Shown here: positions 51,305-60,520 of the stretch, piece after piece
How the letters are laid out: each line of letters begins with the position of its first letter
Position numbering within the stretch: the stretch's first letter is position 1
From: Flavobacterium sp. LC2016-12
Lineage (GTDB): Bacteria > Bacteroidota > Bacteroidia > Flavobacteriales > Flavobacteriaceae
NCBI RefSeq assembly: GCF_015351595.1
Contig: NZ_JADKPT010000004.1
Location: 124,001 to 188,000 of the forward strand
Direction: 5' to 3'
Length of the DNA stretch: 64,000 nt
The notes under the pieces: generated by a model
The model's database searches: none
Seen by the model: the letters and a program-made list of their open reading frames with translations, nothing else
What the model was told of the DNA's origin: nothing
Translations under genes and position numbers: made by a program

Positions 51305-51760
51305 ATGAAAATTAAAAACATACTACCGCTATTGATGTTCTTAATCAGTTTCTCATTTTATGCCCAAAATGATAAAGTAGATGAAAAACGCGAGAAAATT
51401 AAAGCCTACAAAGTATCATTTTTAACAACAGAACTGGAGCTTACTTCTACAGAAGCAGAAAAATTCTGGCCTATTTATAATGCTTTTGATGACAAACAAT
51501 ATGAGTTGCGTCATGAGAAAATGAAAACTTATCTGCGTAAGCTTGATGATGACAAAATTAATTCAATCTCAGAAAAAGAAGCCGCTAGTCTGCTATATCA
51601 AATAGAAAGCACAGACAAAGAACTTTATCTTTTGCGTGAAAAATACATGTCAAATCTTAAAAAGATACTTTCGGCAAAAAAAATACTAAAGCTTAAAAAA
51701 TCAGAAGATGATTTTAATCGCAAATTGCTAAAACAATATCGCGATAAGGCCGGAAAATAA
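51305..51760 (+). CDS. periplasmic helical protein, Spy/CpxP-like sensor
   Basis: This 151-residue protein has a signal peptide at 1-20 (SFSFYAQ). The mature part is all-helical and charged with KVSFLTTELELTSTEAEKFW, PIYNAFDDKQYELRHEKMKT, resembling LTxxQ-type periplasmic sensors that bind metals or unfolded proteins. As third gene of the sigma operon it would sense envelope stress and signal to the anti-sigma protein. That role is inference. Confidence 0.78.
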   Translation: MKIKNILPLLMFLISFSFYAQNDKVDEKREKIKAYKVSFLTTELELTSTEAEKFWPIYNAFDDKQYELRHEKMKTYLRKLDDDKINSISEKEAASLLYQIESTDKELYLLREKYMSNLKKILSAKKILKLKKSEDDFNRKLLKQYRDKAGK

Positions 51761-51778
51761 TAAAGGAACAACAGCGAT

Positions 51779-51822
51779 AAGCCCCCTATATAATAATACT
51801 TGCTTTATTATTTAGGGGGCTT
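51779..51822 (+). terminator. terminator of ECF sigma operon
   Basis: TAAGCCCCCTA / TAGGGGGCTTA is a strong stem with an AT-rich inner part. It ends in TTATTTTAAA, so it is also usable by the convergent gene. Confidence 0.8.
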
Positions 51823-51844
51823 ATTATTTTAAACTATTTATTTT

Positions 51845-52906
51845 CTATTTAAAGCGCAGTCTTACCATTTTATTATGACCTGCCGCAATTGCAGTATTTC
51901 GATTAATAAAACGAATTGTAAAAAGCTTTGAATCAGTTGATAATTGCGTCCAGTTTTCTCCTCCATTCTGAGAATATTGTATTCCTTCTGAACCAACACA
52001 AATAATTTCTTTACCATTTCCTCCCGGAACATATTGCACACATGATGCATACCCAAATCCCATGTTCTGACCAATTATCTGCCAGGTTTTTCCACCATCA
52101 GTAGTAAAGGCCTTGTTTCCAGATTTATTGTTAGGAAGCTCATAATCGCCACCGGCAATAAATCCGTGTTTAGAATCGTAAAAATCAGCAGTAAAAATAC
52201 CAGTCATTGTTTTCCCCTGCACAATAGGAGTATCAGTTACTTTCCATGTTTTCCCTTTATCAGGAGAATAAAAGACACGTGCTTTTTTACCTCCTGAAAC
52301 CAGCCAGGTTTCATCTCCGTTTATTACAATATTTGTATTACTTGCTGCAAAAGCCGCTTCACCCTGAGCATTAGTCGGTAATTTATCTGATAATAATTTT
52401 GTCCAGGATTCACCTCCGTCACGTGTAACAATAATAGAGAAAGTATCCTCAGTCGGATCTCCTATGGCAATCCCTTCTTTATCATTCCAAAATTGCATAC
52501 TATCGTAAAAAACTTTAGGATTAATTTCTTTATAAACTAATTTTACTTTGTGATCTTTTTTAGAAACCTGATAAAGAAGTGCGGGATTTCCTACGCTTAA
52601 TAAAAAGATATTTTTTGAATTTTGAGCAATACTTCTAAACTCTAACTTCAAGGTATCGCGGTAAATATGCTCCTCAAATTTTTCTTTTTTTTCTAAATCA
52701 TAATATCCAAAACGAGAATTATCTCCACCGTACCAAATTTTATCCTTATCAATAGAAATGGCTCTAATACTAATTTTATCCTTAAACAAAGTATCCACCT
52801 GCATCGATGTAAAACCATTAAAAAACAGCTTTTTATCGCTATTATTCAGTGTTTTAAAGGACACGAATAAAACAAAAGCGCAACAAAACAATAATACTTT
52901 CTTCAT
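51845..52906 (-). CDS. BNR/YCF48-like beta-propeller protein
   Basis: This 353-residue protein has an N-terminal hydrophobic signal (VLLFCCAFVLFVSFKTLNN). Repeated Asp-box (BNR) motifs are TRDGGESWTKL, SPDKGKTWKV, TTDGGKTWQI and SQNGGENWTQL, spaced through the chain as in sialidase-like or YCF48 propellers. No sialidase catalytic residues were recognised, so a binding or assembly role is more likely. It is probably periplasmic and is a single gene on the minus strand. Confidence 0.82.
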   Translation of the reverse strand: MKKVLLFCCAFVLFVSFKTLNNSDKKLFFNGFTSMQVDTLFKDKISIRAISIDKDKIWYGGDNSRFGYYDLEKKEKFEEHIYRDTLKLEFRSIAQNSKNIFLLSVGNPALLYQVSKKDHKVKLVYKEINPKVFYDSMQFWNDKEGIAIGDPTEDTFSIIVTRDGGESWTKLLSDKLPTNAQGEAAFAASNTNIVINGDETWLVSGGKKARVFYSPDKGKTWKVTDTPIVQGKTMTGIFTADFYDSKHGFIAGGDYELPNNKSGNKAFTTDGGKTWQIIGQNMGFGYASCVQYVPGGNGKEIICVGSEGIQYSQNGGENWTQLSTDSKLFTIRFINRNTAIAAGHNKMVRLRFK

Positions 52907-53026
52907 ATAGGTAGAGATTTAGGTGTTGCTAAAATACAATTAATTATAACATATAAAATAGCTTTTGTTTTTTTTTCTGGCACAGTAATTGGATATCCCA
53001 GAATATTAATCTTAATATGATTTGCC

Positions 53027-54436
53027 ATGAAAGCCAAAGTACTTTTTTTAGTGTTCTTAGCAATAGGTCTTAGCTCTTGTTCTGTACAAAGCCAAACCAC
53101 AGTATATGCGAAAAATTCAGATATCAGCGATAATTTAGATTTAAGAGCAGTTGCTTCCATTTTTGGAGAATCAGCTAATCTTCAGGATTTTGAAAGACGT
53201 TTAAATGATCCAAAATATCAAATCTCAAATCTTGATTTAAATGGAGATGATCAGGTTGATTATCTTCGTGTAATCGAATCTGTAGAATCCCGAACTCACG
53301 TCGTAATTATTCAGGCAGTACTTGATCGTGATGTATATCAGGATATTGCGACAATTGATGTAGAACGAGATAATTATAATCAGGTAAACGTACAGGTTGT
53401 AGGAAACAGCTATTTATATGGAGCAAACTATATTTATGAACCAGTTTACAGTGTTGTCCCGGTAATTTACACCTCATTTTGGATAACAAACTACAGACCT
53501 TATATTTCTAACTGGACTTGGGGTTATTATCCAACTTATTATTATGCATGGAGACCTTATCCAATTTACAGATACCGAAATAATATCAACGTATGCATTA
53601 ACGTAAATAATCATTACAATTATGTTAACACCCGAAGAAGCTACAGAGCTCCTGCATTGTACGAATCAAGACGTACTTACGGATATGAAAGAATGCGTCC
53701 GAACAATAGTTTTGCACAAAGACATTCAAATGTTAGTAATAGATATGAATTAGATCAAAGACGTGTTGCAAGCAGAGAAACAAACAGAAATTCTAATGTT
53801 TACAACAGCAACAGATCTAACACGAATAGAGTATCTAATAATACTACAAATTCAAACAGAGATTATAGTCAAAATAGAACAAACTCTGATAGAAACTACA
53901 ACTCAAATCGTGTTTCATCAAGAGATAATCAAAACAGAGTAAGCACACCTTCAAGAGTTGAAAGTACACAAAGAACTGCTGAACCAAAACGTGATTATAC
54001 TGAAAACAATAATTCAAGAGGAAATTCTGAAAACAGAATGAATACAAACGGAACTACTGCAACTCCAAGAGTAGAAACTCCGAGAAACTCAGACTATAAT
54101 ACGAATAACTCTAGAGGGAATTCAGAAAACAGAATGAGTACAAACAGAACAGCTTCATCTCCAAGAGCAGAAGCTCCAAGAAACTCAGACTATAATACGA
54201 ATAACTCTAGAGGGAATTCAGAAAACAGAATGAGTACAAACAGAACAGCTTCATCTCCAAGAGCAGAAGCTCCAAGAAACTATTCTGAAAACAGAGCCAA
54301 TACTGCAAGACCGCAAACTACTCAAAGTCCTCAAAGATCTGAAGCGCCAAGAGTAAGCCAGGAATCAAGAGGAGGAGGTCAACCACAAAGAGAGAGCAAC
54401 TCTGGTGGTTCAAGAGGTAACGGTAGAAGAATATAA
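53027..54436 (+). CDS. lipoprotein with Asn/Ser/Arg-rich repeat tail
   Basis: This 469-residue protein has the lipobox LSSC (Cys18). The N-terminal part (about 30-130) is a folded domain (NLDLNGDDQVDYLRVIESVE). Then comes an aromatic, Tyr/Trp-rich segment (SFWITNYRPYISNWTWGYYP). From about 210 to the end it is disordered, rich in N, S, R and T. Two identical 32-residue repeats starting RNSDYNTNNSRGNSENRM are encoded at 54085-54180 and 54181-54276, and a diverged copy precedes them. Probably envelope-exposed; function unknown. Its basic tail could bind polysaccharide or nucleic acid. Confidence 0.8.
   Translation: MKAKVLFLVFLAIGLSSCSVQSQTTVYAKNSDISDNLDLRAVASIFGESANLQDFERRLNDPKYQISNLDLNGDDQVDYLRVIESVESRTHVVIIQAVLDRDVYQDIATIDVERDNYNQVNVQVVGNSYLYGANYIYEPVYSVVPVIYTSFWITNYRPYISNWTWGYYPTYYYAWRPYPIYRYRNNINVCINVNNHYNYVNTRRSYRAPALYESRRTYGYERMRPNNSFAQRHSNVSNRYELDQRRVASRETNRNSNVYNSNRSNTNRVSNNTTNSNRDYSQNRTNSDRNYNSNRVSSRDNQNRVSTPSRVESTQRTAEPKRDYTENNNSRGNSENRMNTNGTTATPRVETPRNSDYNTNNSRGNSENRMSTNRTASSPRAEAPRNSDYNTNNSRGNSENRMSTNRTASSPRAEAPRNYSENRANTARPQTTQSPQRSEAPRVSQESRGGGQPQRESNSGGSRGNGRRI
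54085..54276 (+). repeat. 96-bp perfect in-frame duplication
   Basis: Two consecutive 96-base units (54085 and 54181) appear identical base for base, encoding 32 residues each. The reading frame is kept, and a third, diverged unit is visible upstream (54010-54084). Confidence 0.9.
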
Positions 54437-54462
54437 TCGAAACATAGGTTTCAATAAAAACT

Positions 54463-54495
54463 AAAAGCACAATTGTTTAATTGTGCTTTTTTTTA
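54463..54495 (+). terminator. terminator after the repeat-rich lipoprotein
   Basis: AAAAGCACAATT / AATTGTGCTTTT with a 4-5 base loop and following T run. Confidence 0.85.
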
Positions 54496-54508
54496 TTTTT
54501 ACTATTAA

Positions 54509-54541
54509 TTGACGCTAATTTATTTTAAAACAGTAAATTTG
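54509..54541 (+). promoter_or_regulatory. promoter of KUP transporter gene
   Basis: TTG at 54509-54511 and TAAATTTG at 54534-54541 (22-base spacer), 25 bases before ATG 54566. This also shows that a start at 54509 would lie in the promoter. Confidence 0.65.
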
Positions 54542-54565
54542 CAACCGTCTTTTATAAAAATATAC

Positions 54566-56539
54566 ATGAGCGCAGCGCATAAAAACTTACACAGTAAGTT
54601 GTCTATTGGAGGTTTATTGATCACATTAGGAATTATTTATGGAGATATTGGTACATCTCCATTGTATGTAATGAAGGCCATACTTGGTGAATATGCAATT
54701 AATGCTGATATTGTTTTAGGTGGAATTTCGTGTGTCTTCTGGACTCTGACATTACAAACTACTATAAAATATGTTCTTATTACACTAAGTGCTGACAATC
54801 ATGGTGAAGGTGGTATTTTTGCTTTGTATGCCCTGGTCAAGAAAACTAAAATTCAATGGCTCATTGTGCCCGCCATTATTGGAGGTAGTGCATTGCTTGC
54901 CGACGGAATTATTACTCCACCCATTTCGATTTCCTCTGCTGTAGAAGGAATCAGGGCATTCTATCCAACAATGGAAACTTCAACCATTGTTTATATTGTA
55001 ATCGGAATTTTATTCATATTATTTACTATCCAACAATTTGGAACTAAACTAGTTGGTAAGTTTTTTGCTCCTATGATGTTAATTTGGTTCGCAATGTTAG
55101 GAACATTGGGTACAATACAAGTATTGAATCATCCAGAAGTCATAAAAGCTATAAATCCTTACTACGCTTACCATTTACTATCAATACATCCAGATGGTTT
55201 CTTCGTTCTAGGTTTTGTATTTTTATGTACTACCGGAGCTGAAGCACTTTATTCTGACATGGGTCACTGTGGAAGAAAAAACATCAGAATTAGCTGGATT
55301 TTTGTAAAAACAACTTTAGTTTTAAATTATTTTGGTCAGGCAGCTTATTTAATTCATCACGAAGGAAGTACGCTACAGCAATTAGGCGGAGAAAACGGAA
55401 ATCCATTTTATCTTATCATGCCACATTGGTTCTTACCATTCGGAATTGTTGTTGCTACTTTAGCGGCTGTAATTGCTTCGCAGGCTCTTATTAGTGGTTC
55501 ATTTACTTTGATAAACGAAGCAATGCGTTTGAATTTCTGGCCTAAAGTAAAAATCAAATATCCTACTGAAGTTAAGGGACAATTATATATTCCATCAATT
55601 AACTGGTTATTGTTTTTTGGTTGTGTGGGCATCGTATTGCACTTTCAAAAATCTGGAAATATGGAACACGCTTATGGTCTTGCCATTATCTTATGTATGA
55701 TCATGACAACTATTTTGCTGAATTATTACTTAATCATGAAGCGTGTGAAACTATACTTTATGGTTCCGCTAATCACGATTTATTTATTAATTGAATTCAG
55801 TTTCCTTTTTGCTAATATTACCAAATTTGCAGAAGGTGGTTATGTGACTTTAATCATTGCAATACTGCTTATTTCAATCATGACGATTTGGTATTTGGCT
55901 AAGAAAATTAATAAAAGCTACACTAAAATCATCAAAATCGATGATTATAAGAAAGTTTTAATGGAGTTGAGCGAAGATCTTTCAATCCCTAAATATGCAA
56001 CACATTTAGTATATATGACCAATGCGAATCGTGTTGATGAATTGGAGGAAAAAGTAATATACTCCATCTTGCAGAAACGTCCAAAAAGAGCTGATATATA
56101 CTGGTTCGTACATGTAAACATTTTAACGGAACCTTATAAAACACAATATAAAGTTACTGAAATAGCGAAAGACGATATTTACAGAATTGACTTTAATCTA
56201 GGATTTAGAGAACCTACCAAAATCAATTTAATGTTCAGAGAAGTAATTCGCGACATGGTAAAACGTGGAGAAGTTGATATTACAAGCCGTTACGAATCTT
56301 TGAACAAAAACAATATTATTGGTGACTTTAAATTTGTATTGTCTGAGAAGTTTTTATCAAATGACAATGATTTAAGATGGCACGAAAACATTATCATGAA
56401 CTCTTATTTCTTTATAAAGAAACTGAGTTTGTCTGAAGAAAGAGCATTTGGTTTAGATAGTAGTTCTGTAAAAATCGAGAAATTCCCAATGGTGCTTCAT
56501 GCTCCGGAAAACATCGGATTGACCCGAATTATTAAATAA
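54566..56539 (+). CDS. kup: KUP-family potassium uptake protein
   Basis: From ATG 54566 (MSAAHKNLHSKLSIGGLLIT) there are 657 residues. The KUP signature is LGIIYGDIGTSPLYVMK at about 20-36. About twelve membrane helices follow to residue 455, then a cytoplasmic C-terminal domain of about 200 residues. It imports K+ with H+. The alternative upstream start lies in the promoter. It is a single gene. Confidence 0.94.
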   Translation: MSAAHKNLHSKLSIGGLLITLGIIYGDIGTSPLYVMKAILGEYAINADIVLGGISCVFWTLTLQTTIKYVLITLSADNHGEGGIFALYALVKKTKIQWLIVPAIIGGSALLADGIITPPISISSAVEGIRAFYPTMETSTIVYIVIGILFILFTIQQFGTKLVGKFFAPMMLIWFAMLGTLGTIQVLNHPEVIKAINPYYAYHLLSIHPDGFFVLGFVFLCTTGAEALYSDMGHCGRKNIRISWIFVKTTLVLNYFGQAAYLIHHEGSTLQQLGGENGNPFYLIMPHWFLPFGIVVATLAAVIASQALISGSFTLINEAMRLNFWPKVKIKYPTEVKGQLYIPSINWLLFFGCVGIVLHFQKSGNMEHAYGLAIILCMIMTTILLNYYLIMKRVKLYFMVPLITIYLLIEFSFLFANITKFAEGGYVTLIIAILLISIMTIWYLAKKINKSYTKIIKIDDYKKVLMELSEDLSIPKYATHLVYMTNANRVDELEEKVIYSILQKRPKRADIYWFVHVNILTEPYKTQYKVTEIAKDDIYRIDFNLGFREPTKINLMFREVIRDMVKRGEVDITSRYESLNKNNIIGDFKFVLSEKFLSNDNDLRWHENIIMNSYFFIKKLSLSEERAFGLDSSSVKIEKFPMVLHAPENIGLTRIIK

Positions 56540-56570
56540 ATCATTTATAAAATAACTTAGAAAAACACTC

Positions 56571-56598
56571 TTTTAAACTTTATCAGAGTGTTTTTTTT
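56571..56598 (+). terminator. kup terminator
   Basis: AAAAACACTC / GAGTGTTTTT with a loop of about 15 AT-rich bases, ending in eight T. Confidence 0.75.
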
Positions 56599-56661
56599 CT
56601 TTTACTGAAAGTCGAAAAATAAGAATCAAAATTAAAAATTTAACTTTCAATCAATTAATAG

Positions 56662-56669
56662 TACCTTTG
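56662..56669 (+). promoter_or_regulatory. promoter -7 element of the RNA methyltransferase gene
   Basis: TACCTTTG fits TAnnTTTG exactly, 17 bases before ATG 56687. Confidence 0.6.
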
Positions 56670-56686
56670 CAACTCAAATAATTAAA

Positions 56687-57901
56687 ATGAGATTACACAG
56701 AAATTTAGTTTATACTACCATCGATTCTTTAAACGCGATCTTCAATGAAGGAGAATATGCAGATAAAGTGGTAGCAAGAGCATTAAAAAAAGACAAACGT
56801 TGGGGAAGTTCTGACAGGAAGTTTGTTGCTGAAACGATATACGAAATTGTTCGTTGGAAAAGATTATACGCTGAAATTGCCGAAGTTAAAGAACCGTTTG
56901 ACAGAGACAATTTATGGAGAATGTTTGCCGTTTGGGCAGTTTTAAGAGGATATCCAATTCCGGATTGGAGACAATTGGAAGGAACTCCTGAAAGAAAAAT
57001 AAAAGGTCGTTTTGACGAACTTTCAAAAACCAGAGCGCTTAAAGAATCTATTCCAGACTGGATGGATGAATTGGGTGTAAAAGAACTTGGCGAAGCAGTT
57101 TGGTCTAAAGAAATTACAGCTCAGAATCAACCTGCAAAAGTTATTTTAAGAACCAATACTCTTAAAGGAACTAAAGAAAACTTACGTAACACCCTGATGG
57201 ATTTAAATATTGAAACAGAATATTTAAAAGATCAGCCGGAAGCTTTGGTTTTAAAAGAAAGAGCAAATGTATTTTTAACAGATGCTTTTAAACAGGGACT
57301 TTTTGAAGTTCAGGATGCTAACTCACAATTGGTTGCTGGTTTCCTTGATGTAAAGCCAGGAATGCGTGTTGTTGACACTTGTGCCGGAGCCGGAGGAAAA
57401 ACATTGCATATTGCTTCCTTAATGGAAAATAAAGGACAATTGATTGCAATGGATTTGTACGAAAGCAAATTGAAACAATTGAAATTAAGAGCCAAAAGAA
57501 ACGGCGCCTTCAATATTGAATATCGTATAATTGACACTACAAAAGTGATCAAAAAATTACACGAAAAAGCAGACAGAGTTTTAATTGACGCACCATGCAG
57601 CGGTTTAGGCGTTTTGAAAAGAAACCCTGATGCAAAATGGAAATTACAACCTGAATTTATTGATAACATTCGTAAAGTTCAGAGTGAAGTTTTAGAAAGT
57701 TATTCTAAAATTGTAAAACCGGGTGGAAAATTAGTTTACGCAACTTGTTCTGTATTACCATCAGAGAATCAGGAGCAAGTAGAGAAATTCTTAAAAACTG
57801 AAATCGGAAAACAATTTACATTCATAAAAGATCGTAAAATTTTGGCTTCTGAGTCTGGTTTTGATGGGTTTTACATGGCGTTGTTAGAACGTAAAGCTTA
57901 G
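56687..57901 (+). CDS. RsmB/NOP2-SUN family RNA 5-methylcytosine methyltransferase
   Basis: This 404-residue enzyme has an N-terminal NusB-like helical region and a C-terminal SAM methyltransferase domain: motif I VDTCAGAGGKTLHIASLM at about 229-246, motif IV LIDAPCSGLGVLKRNPDAKW (Cys about 305) and motif VI YATCSVLPSENQEQ (Cys about 353). The two cysteines are the pair used by RNA m5C methyltransferases. It most likely methylates 16S rRNA, or a tRNA; the exact site is not readable. Confidence 0.9.
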   Translation: MRLHRNLVYTTIDSLNAIFNEGEYADKVVARALKKDKRWGSSDRKFVAETIYEIVRWKRLYAEIAEVKEPFDRDNLWRMFAVWAVLRGYPIPDWRQLEGTPERKIKGRFDELSKTRALKESIPDWMDELGVKELGEAVWSKEITAQNQPAKVILRTNTLKGTKENLRNTLMDLNIETEYLKDQPEALVLKERANVFLTDAFKQGLFEVQDANSQLVAGFLDVKPGMRVVDTCAGAGGKTLHIASLMENKGQLIAMDLYESKLKQLKLRAKRNGAFNIEYRIIDTTKVIKKLHEKADRVLIDAPCSGLGVLKRNPDAKWKLQPEFIDNIRKVQSEVLESYSKIVKPGGKLVYATCSVLPSENQEQVEKFLKTEIGKQFTFIKDRKILASESGFDGFYMALLERKA

Positions 57902-57920
57902 ATTTAAATTCCAAAATAAA

Positions 57921-57963
57921 AAAATCCCAAATTCCAGATATTAAATTGGAATTTGGGATTTTT
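57921..57963. terminator. bidirectional terminator
   Basis: AAATCCCAAATTCCA / TTGGAATTTGGGATTT long stem, part of the 'aaattccaa' intergenic repeat also found at 62990-63055. It lies between the convergent methyltransferase and menE-like genes. Confidence 0.8.
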
Positions 57964-57986
57964 CTTTTTTATAATAAATTATCTTT

Positions 57987-59030
57987 TTATGATTGCAAAC
58001 TTGGCTTTCTTAATAACTTTCCATTTTCGTTTTCCTTGAATTTCGGAACAAAAACTATTTCTTTTGGTTTTTCGTACTTATCTAAAACATCAAAAAAATC
58101 AGAGGCAAAATCTTGTTTTTCACCTTCAATCACCAAAATTAATTTTTCTCCCAAAGCAGCATCCGGTATTCCGGTTACAAAAAATCTGGAATTTAATTTT
58201 TCAATTAACTTTGCTTCTATTTGTTCAGGAATCAGCTTCACTCCTCCACTATTAATCACATTATCAATTCTTCCTAAAAAGATAAATTGATTTTCTCTTA
58301 TTATTTCAACTAAGTCGTTGGTAACAATCGGCTCATCTGAAATTGACGGAACCGTAATCACCAGACAACCACGAGCATCTTGTGCTATTTTTACATTTGG
58401 CAAAACAGTAAACACATTTTCCCCTAATTTTTTAGCAGCAATATGGGTAATGGTTTCTGTCATACCATAGGTTTCGTAAATTTCTGTTTTCAAAGGCAAT
58501 AATTTAGCTTCAAGTGCCGAATCCAATTTTGCTCCTCCAATGATTAACTTTTTTACATTTACCAATTCTTCAATCGAATTTTGAACCTGTAAAGGTACCA
58601 TTGCAACAAAATCATATTTGGTTTCATTTAGCGCTAACGGTTCTGTACTTGGTGTTACAACATCTAAATCGAGACCTAAAATCAAGCTTCGAACCAGCAT
58701 CATTTTACCGGCAACAAATTTTACCGGTAGACACAGCAAAGCTTTATTACGAGGCTCTAATTCAAAGAAATCTCCAGTAGCCAATGCCGATTGAATCATA
58801 GCTTGTTTCTCTAACTTTACTGTCTTAGGAAGTCCGGTTGTCCCCGAAGTTCTCATTTCGATATAGTCTTTATGATCGAACCAATCCAGTAAAAATTCGC
58901 CTATCGCCTGTTCATTTGCATCACCTTCTTTTATATAATCATAAGCCACCCGGCACAAATCAGTTGCATTTAAATGGTATCCATTTATCCTAAAATGGTT
59001 GTGGACGTTTTTATGTGTTAATTCTAACAT
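57987..59030 (-). CDS. menE: AMP-dependent ligase, MenE-like (o-succinylbenzoate-CoA ligase)
   Basis: This 347-residue short adenylate-forming enzyme has the P-loop TSGTTGLPKTVKLEK at 61-75, ETYGMTETITHIA at about 188-200, and the hinge IFLGRIDNVINSGGVKLIPE. The short length and sequence match Bacteroidota MenE, which activates o-succinylbenzoate in menaquinone synthesis. It starts 6 bases after the CPBP protease stop on the same strand (one transcript). The call rests on size and memory of family; other small CoA ligases are possible. Confidence 0.82.
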   Translation of the reverse strand: MLELTHKNVHNHFRINGYHLNATDLCRVAYDYIKEGDANEQAIGEFLLDWFDHKDYIEMRTSGTTGLPKTVKLEKQAMIQSALATGDFFELEPRNKALLCLPVKFVAGKMMLVRSLILGLDLDVVTPSTEPLALNETKYDFVAMVPLQVQNSIEELVNVKKLIIGGAKLDSALEAKLLPLKTEIYETYGMTETITHIAAKKLGENVFTVLPNVKIAQDARGCLVITVPSISDEPIVTNDLVEIIRENQFIFLGRIDNVINSGGVKLIPEQIEAKLIEKLNSRFFVTGIPDAALGEKLILVIEGEKQDFASDFFDVLDKYEKPKEIVFVPKFKENENGKLLRKPSLQS

Positions 59031-59036
59031 AAGTAT

Positions 59037-59969
59037 TTAGTTTGATGTCTCTAATATACTAATTTTCCCGGTTAATTTTTCTTTCCAATTGCTCCATTTA
59101 TACTTTTTAGCAAAAATAAACAGCAAAATTGGGTAAACCACAAAAATAGGCAGAATCACATCCAGTCCAGCTGAAGGCTCTGACATATCTTTAAAGATAG
59201 AATAAGTCTGAAACACTGACCAATCTGAAGTAACTAATATAGCTCCAACCAAATTATTAGCAGCATGAAATCCTAAAGCCAATTCCATTCCTTCATCCAT
59301 TAACGTGATGATTCCCAAAAACAATCCGGTTCCAATATAATAAATCATAATAACATAACCCATTTTTGCAACTTCAGGATTAAAAACATGCATTGATCCA
59401 AAAATCAGTGAAGTCATTAGAAGCGGAAACCATTTATTTTGAGCCAGATTAGCAAATCCCTGCATTAAATATCCTCTAAAAACATATTCTTCAGTACTCG
59501 TTTGTATCGGAATAAATATGGTACCCACTACTATTAAAATGAGGAAAGGAATCAATTTAAAATTCCAGACAAAATTCTCTGGAGATCTCATGTAGATTGC
59601 CCAAAAACTAAGAGCGGAAAATAAAGCCCACAACACAAATGAAAATAAAATACGGCTCCAATCTACCCTTTGACGTGATGTCGTTACGGACAAAAGCGTT
59701 TGGTTATGCAAATATTTAACAACAAAATAAATTCCGATGAAAGCGAAAGCAAAAGAAATCATGACCAAAAACAAAGTAAGATTGGGATCAAAAACACTCA
59801 TAGCCCCAGCGTTGTCTGTAGGAAAAGCTTTTTTGTTTACAAAACTGGAATACAAAAGTGCTGCCGAAAAAGGAATTTGCCCTATAAACGATGCAATAAT
59901 AATCAAAACTGACCCGATTAGATATAGCCAAAATTTATTTTGTGGTTTAATTCCCTGTTCTAAAAACAT
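59037..59969 (-). CDS. CPBP-family intramembrane glutamic protease
   Basis: This 310-residue protein has about eight hydrophobic segments. Catalytic motifs: EExxxR as TSTEEYVFRGYLMQGF (about 165-180), FxxxH as IFGSMHVFNPE and a later HAANNL. The CPBP (Abi) family includes Rce1-like proteases and immunity or processing proteins. It has a short 6-base gap to menE, so co-transcribed, but no functional link is evident. Confidence 0.88.
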   Translation of the reverse strand: MFLEQGIKPQNKFWLYLIGSVLIIIASFIGQIPFSAALLYSSFVNKKAFPTDNAGAMSVFDPNLTLFLVMISFAFAFIGIYFVVKYLHNQTLLSVTTSRQRVDWSRILFSFVLWALFSALSFWAIYMRSPENFVWNFKLIPFLILIVVGTIFIPIQTSTEEYVFRGYLMQGFANLAQNKWFPLLMTSLIFGSMHVFNPEVAKMGYVIMIYYIGTGLFLGIITLMDEGMELALGFHAANNLVGAILVTSDWSVFQTYSIFKDMSEPSAGLDVILPIFVVYPILLFIFAKKYKWSNWKEKLTGKISILETSN

Positions 59970-60081
59970 ATTTTAAAATTTAAAAATGAGGATTCAATTT
60001 AATAAGTAAATCTTACTTTTGGTGTTGCTAAAATACTTTTTTTTGCATTAACTATTCTTACAACATCCTAAATATAACAAA

Positions 60082-60432
60082 ATGATACAAATTTATCATA
60101 ATCCACGTTGTGGAAAATCACGAACTTGTCTTGCTTTTATGGATCAGGCAAAGGAGGAATATGAAATTATTCCCTATTTAACTGAAACCCCAACATTTGA
60201 TGATTTAAAAGTTTTACTTCTAAAATTAGATCTTGAACCACTTCAATTAGTCAGAACTAAAGAAAAAATCTGGATTGAAAATTACAAAGGAAAAACATTG
60301 AGTAATGACGAAATCATTCAATCAATGGTAGACAATCCAATTTTAATTGAACGTCCGATTGTGATAAAAGATGGAAAAGCAATTATTGGAAGAGATCTAA
60401 ATCTTCTTGCTTCTTTTTTAGATTCAATATAA
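60082..60432 (+). CDS. ArsC/Spx-family glutaredoxin-like protein
   Basis: This 116-residue protein starts IQIYHNPRCGKSRTCLAF, with the catalytic Cys in NPRCGKSR (the ArsC motif CGKSR type). It also shows LVRTKEKIW, and IERPIVIKDGKAIIGR with the family RPI motif. Relatives are arsenate reductases (glutaredoxin-coupled) or Spx-like redox proteins of unknown substrate. No ars operon is near, so arsenate reduction is not supported by context. Confidence 0.88.
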   Translation: MIQIYHNPRCGKSRTCLAFMDQAKEEYEIIPYLTETPTFDDLKVLLLKLDLEPLQLVRTKEKIWIENYKGKTLSNDEIIQSMVDNPILIERPIVIKDGKAIIGRDLNLLASFLDSI

Positions 60433-60452
60433 AGTATCACATTAACATTTTT

Positions 60453-60488
60453 TTGTGATTTCATTCATTAAACCAAAGGCTACTTTTG
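60453..60488 (+). promoter_or_regulatory. promoter of the outer-membrane receptor gene
   Basis: TTG at 60453-60455 and TACTTTTG at 60481-60488 (exact TAnnTTTG; the 25-base spacer is long). The transcript start near 60495 supports ATG 60521 over ATG 60503. Confidence 0.55.
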
Positions 60489-60520
60489 CGGTCTAAGAGT
60501 AAATGAAACCAAAAATAACA

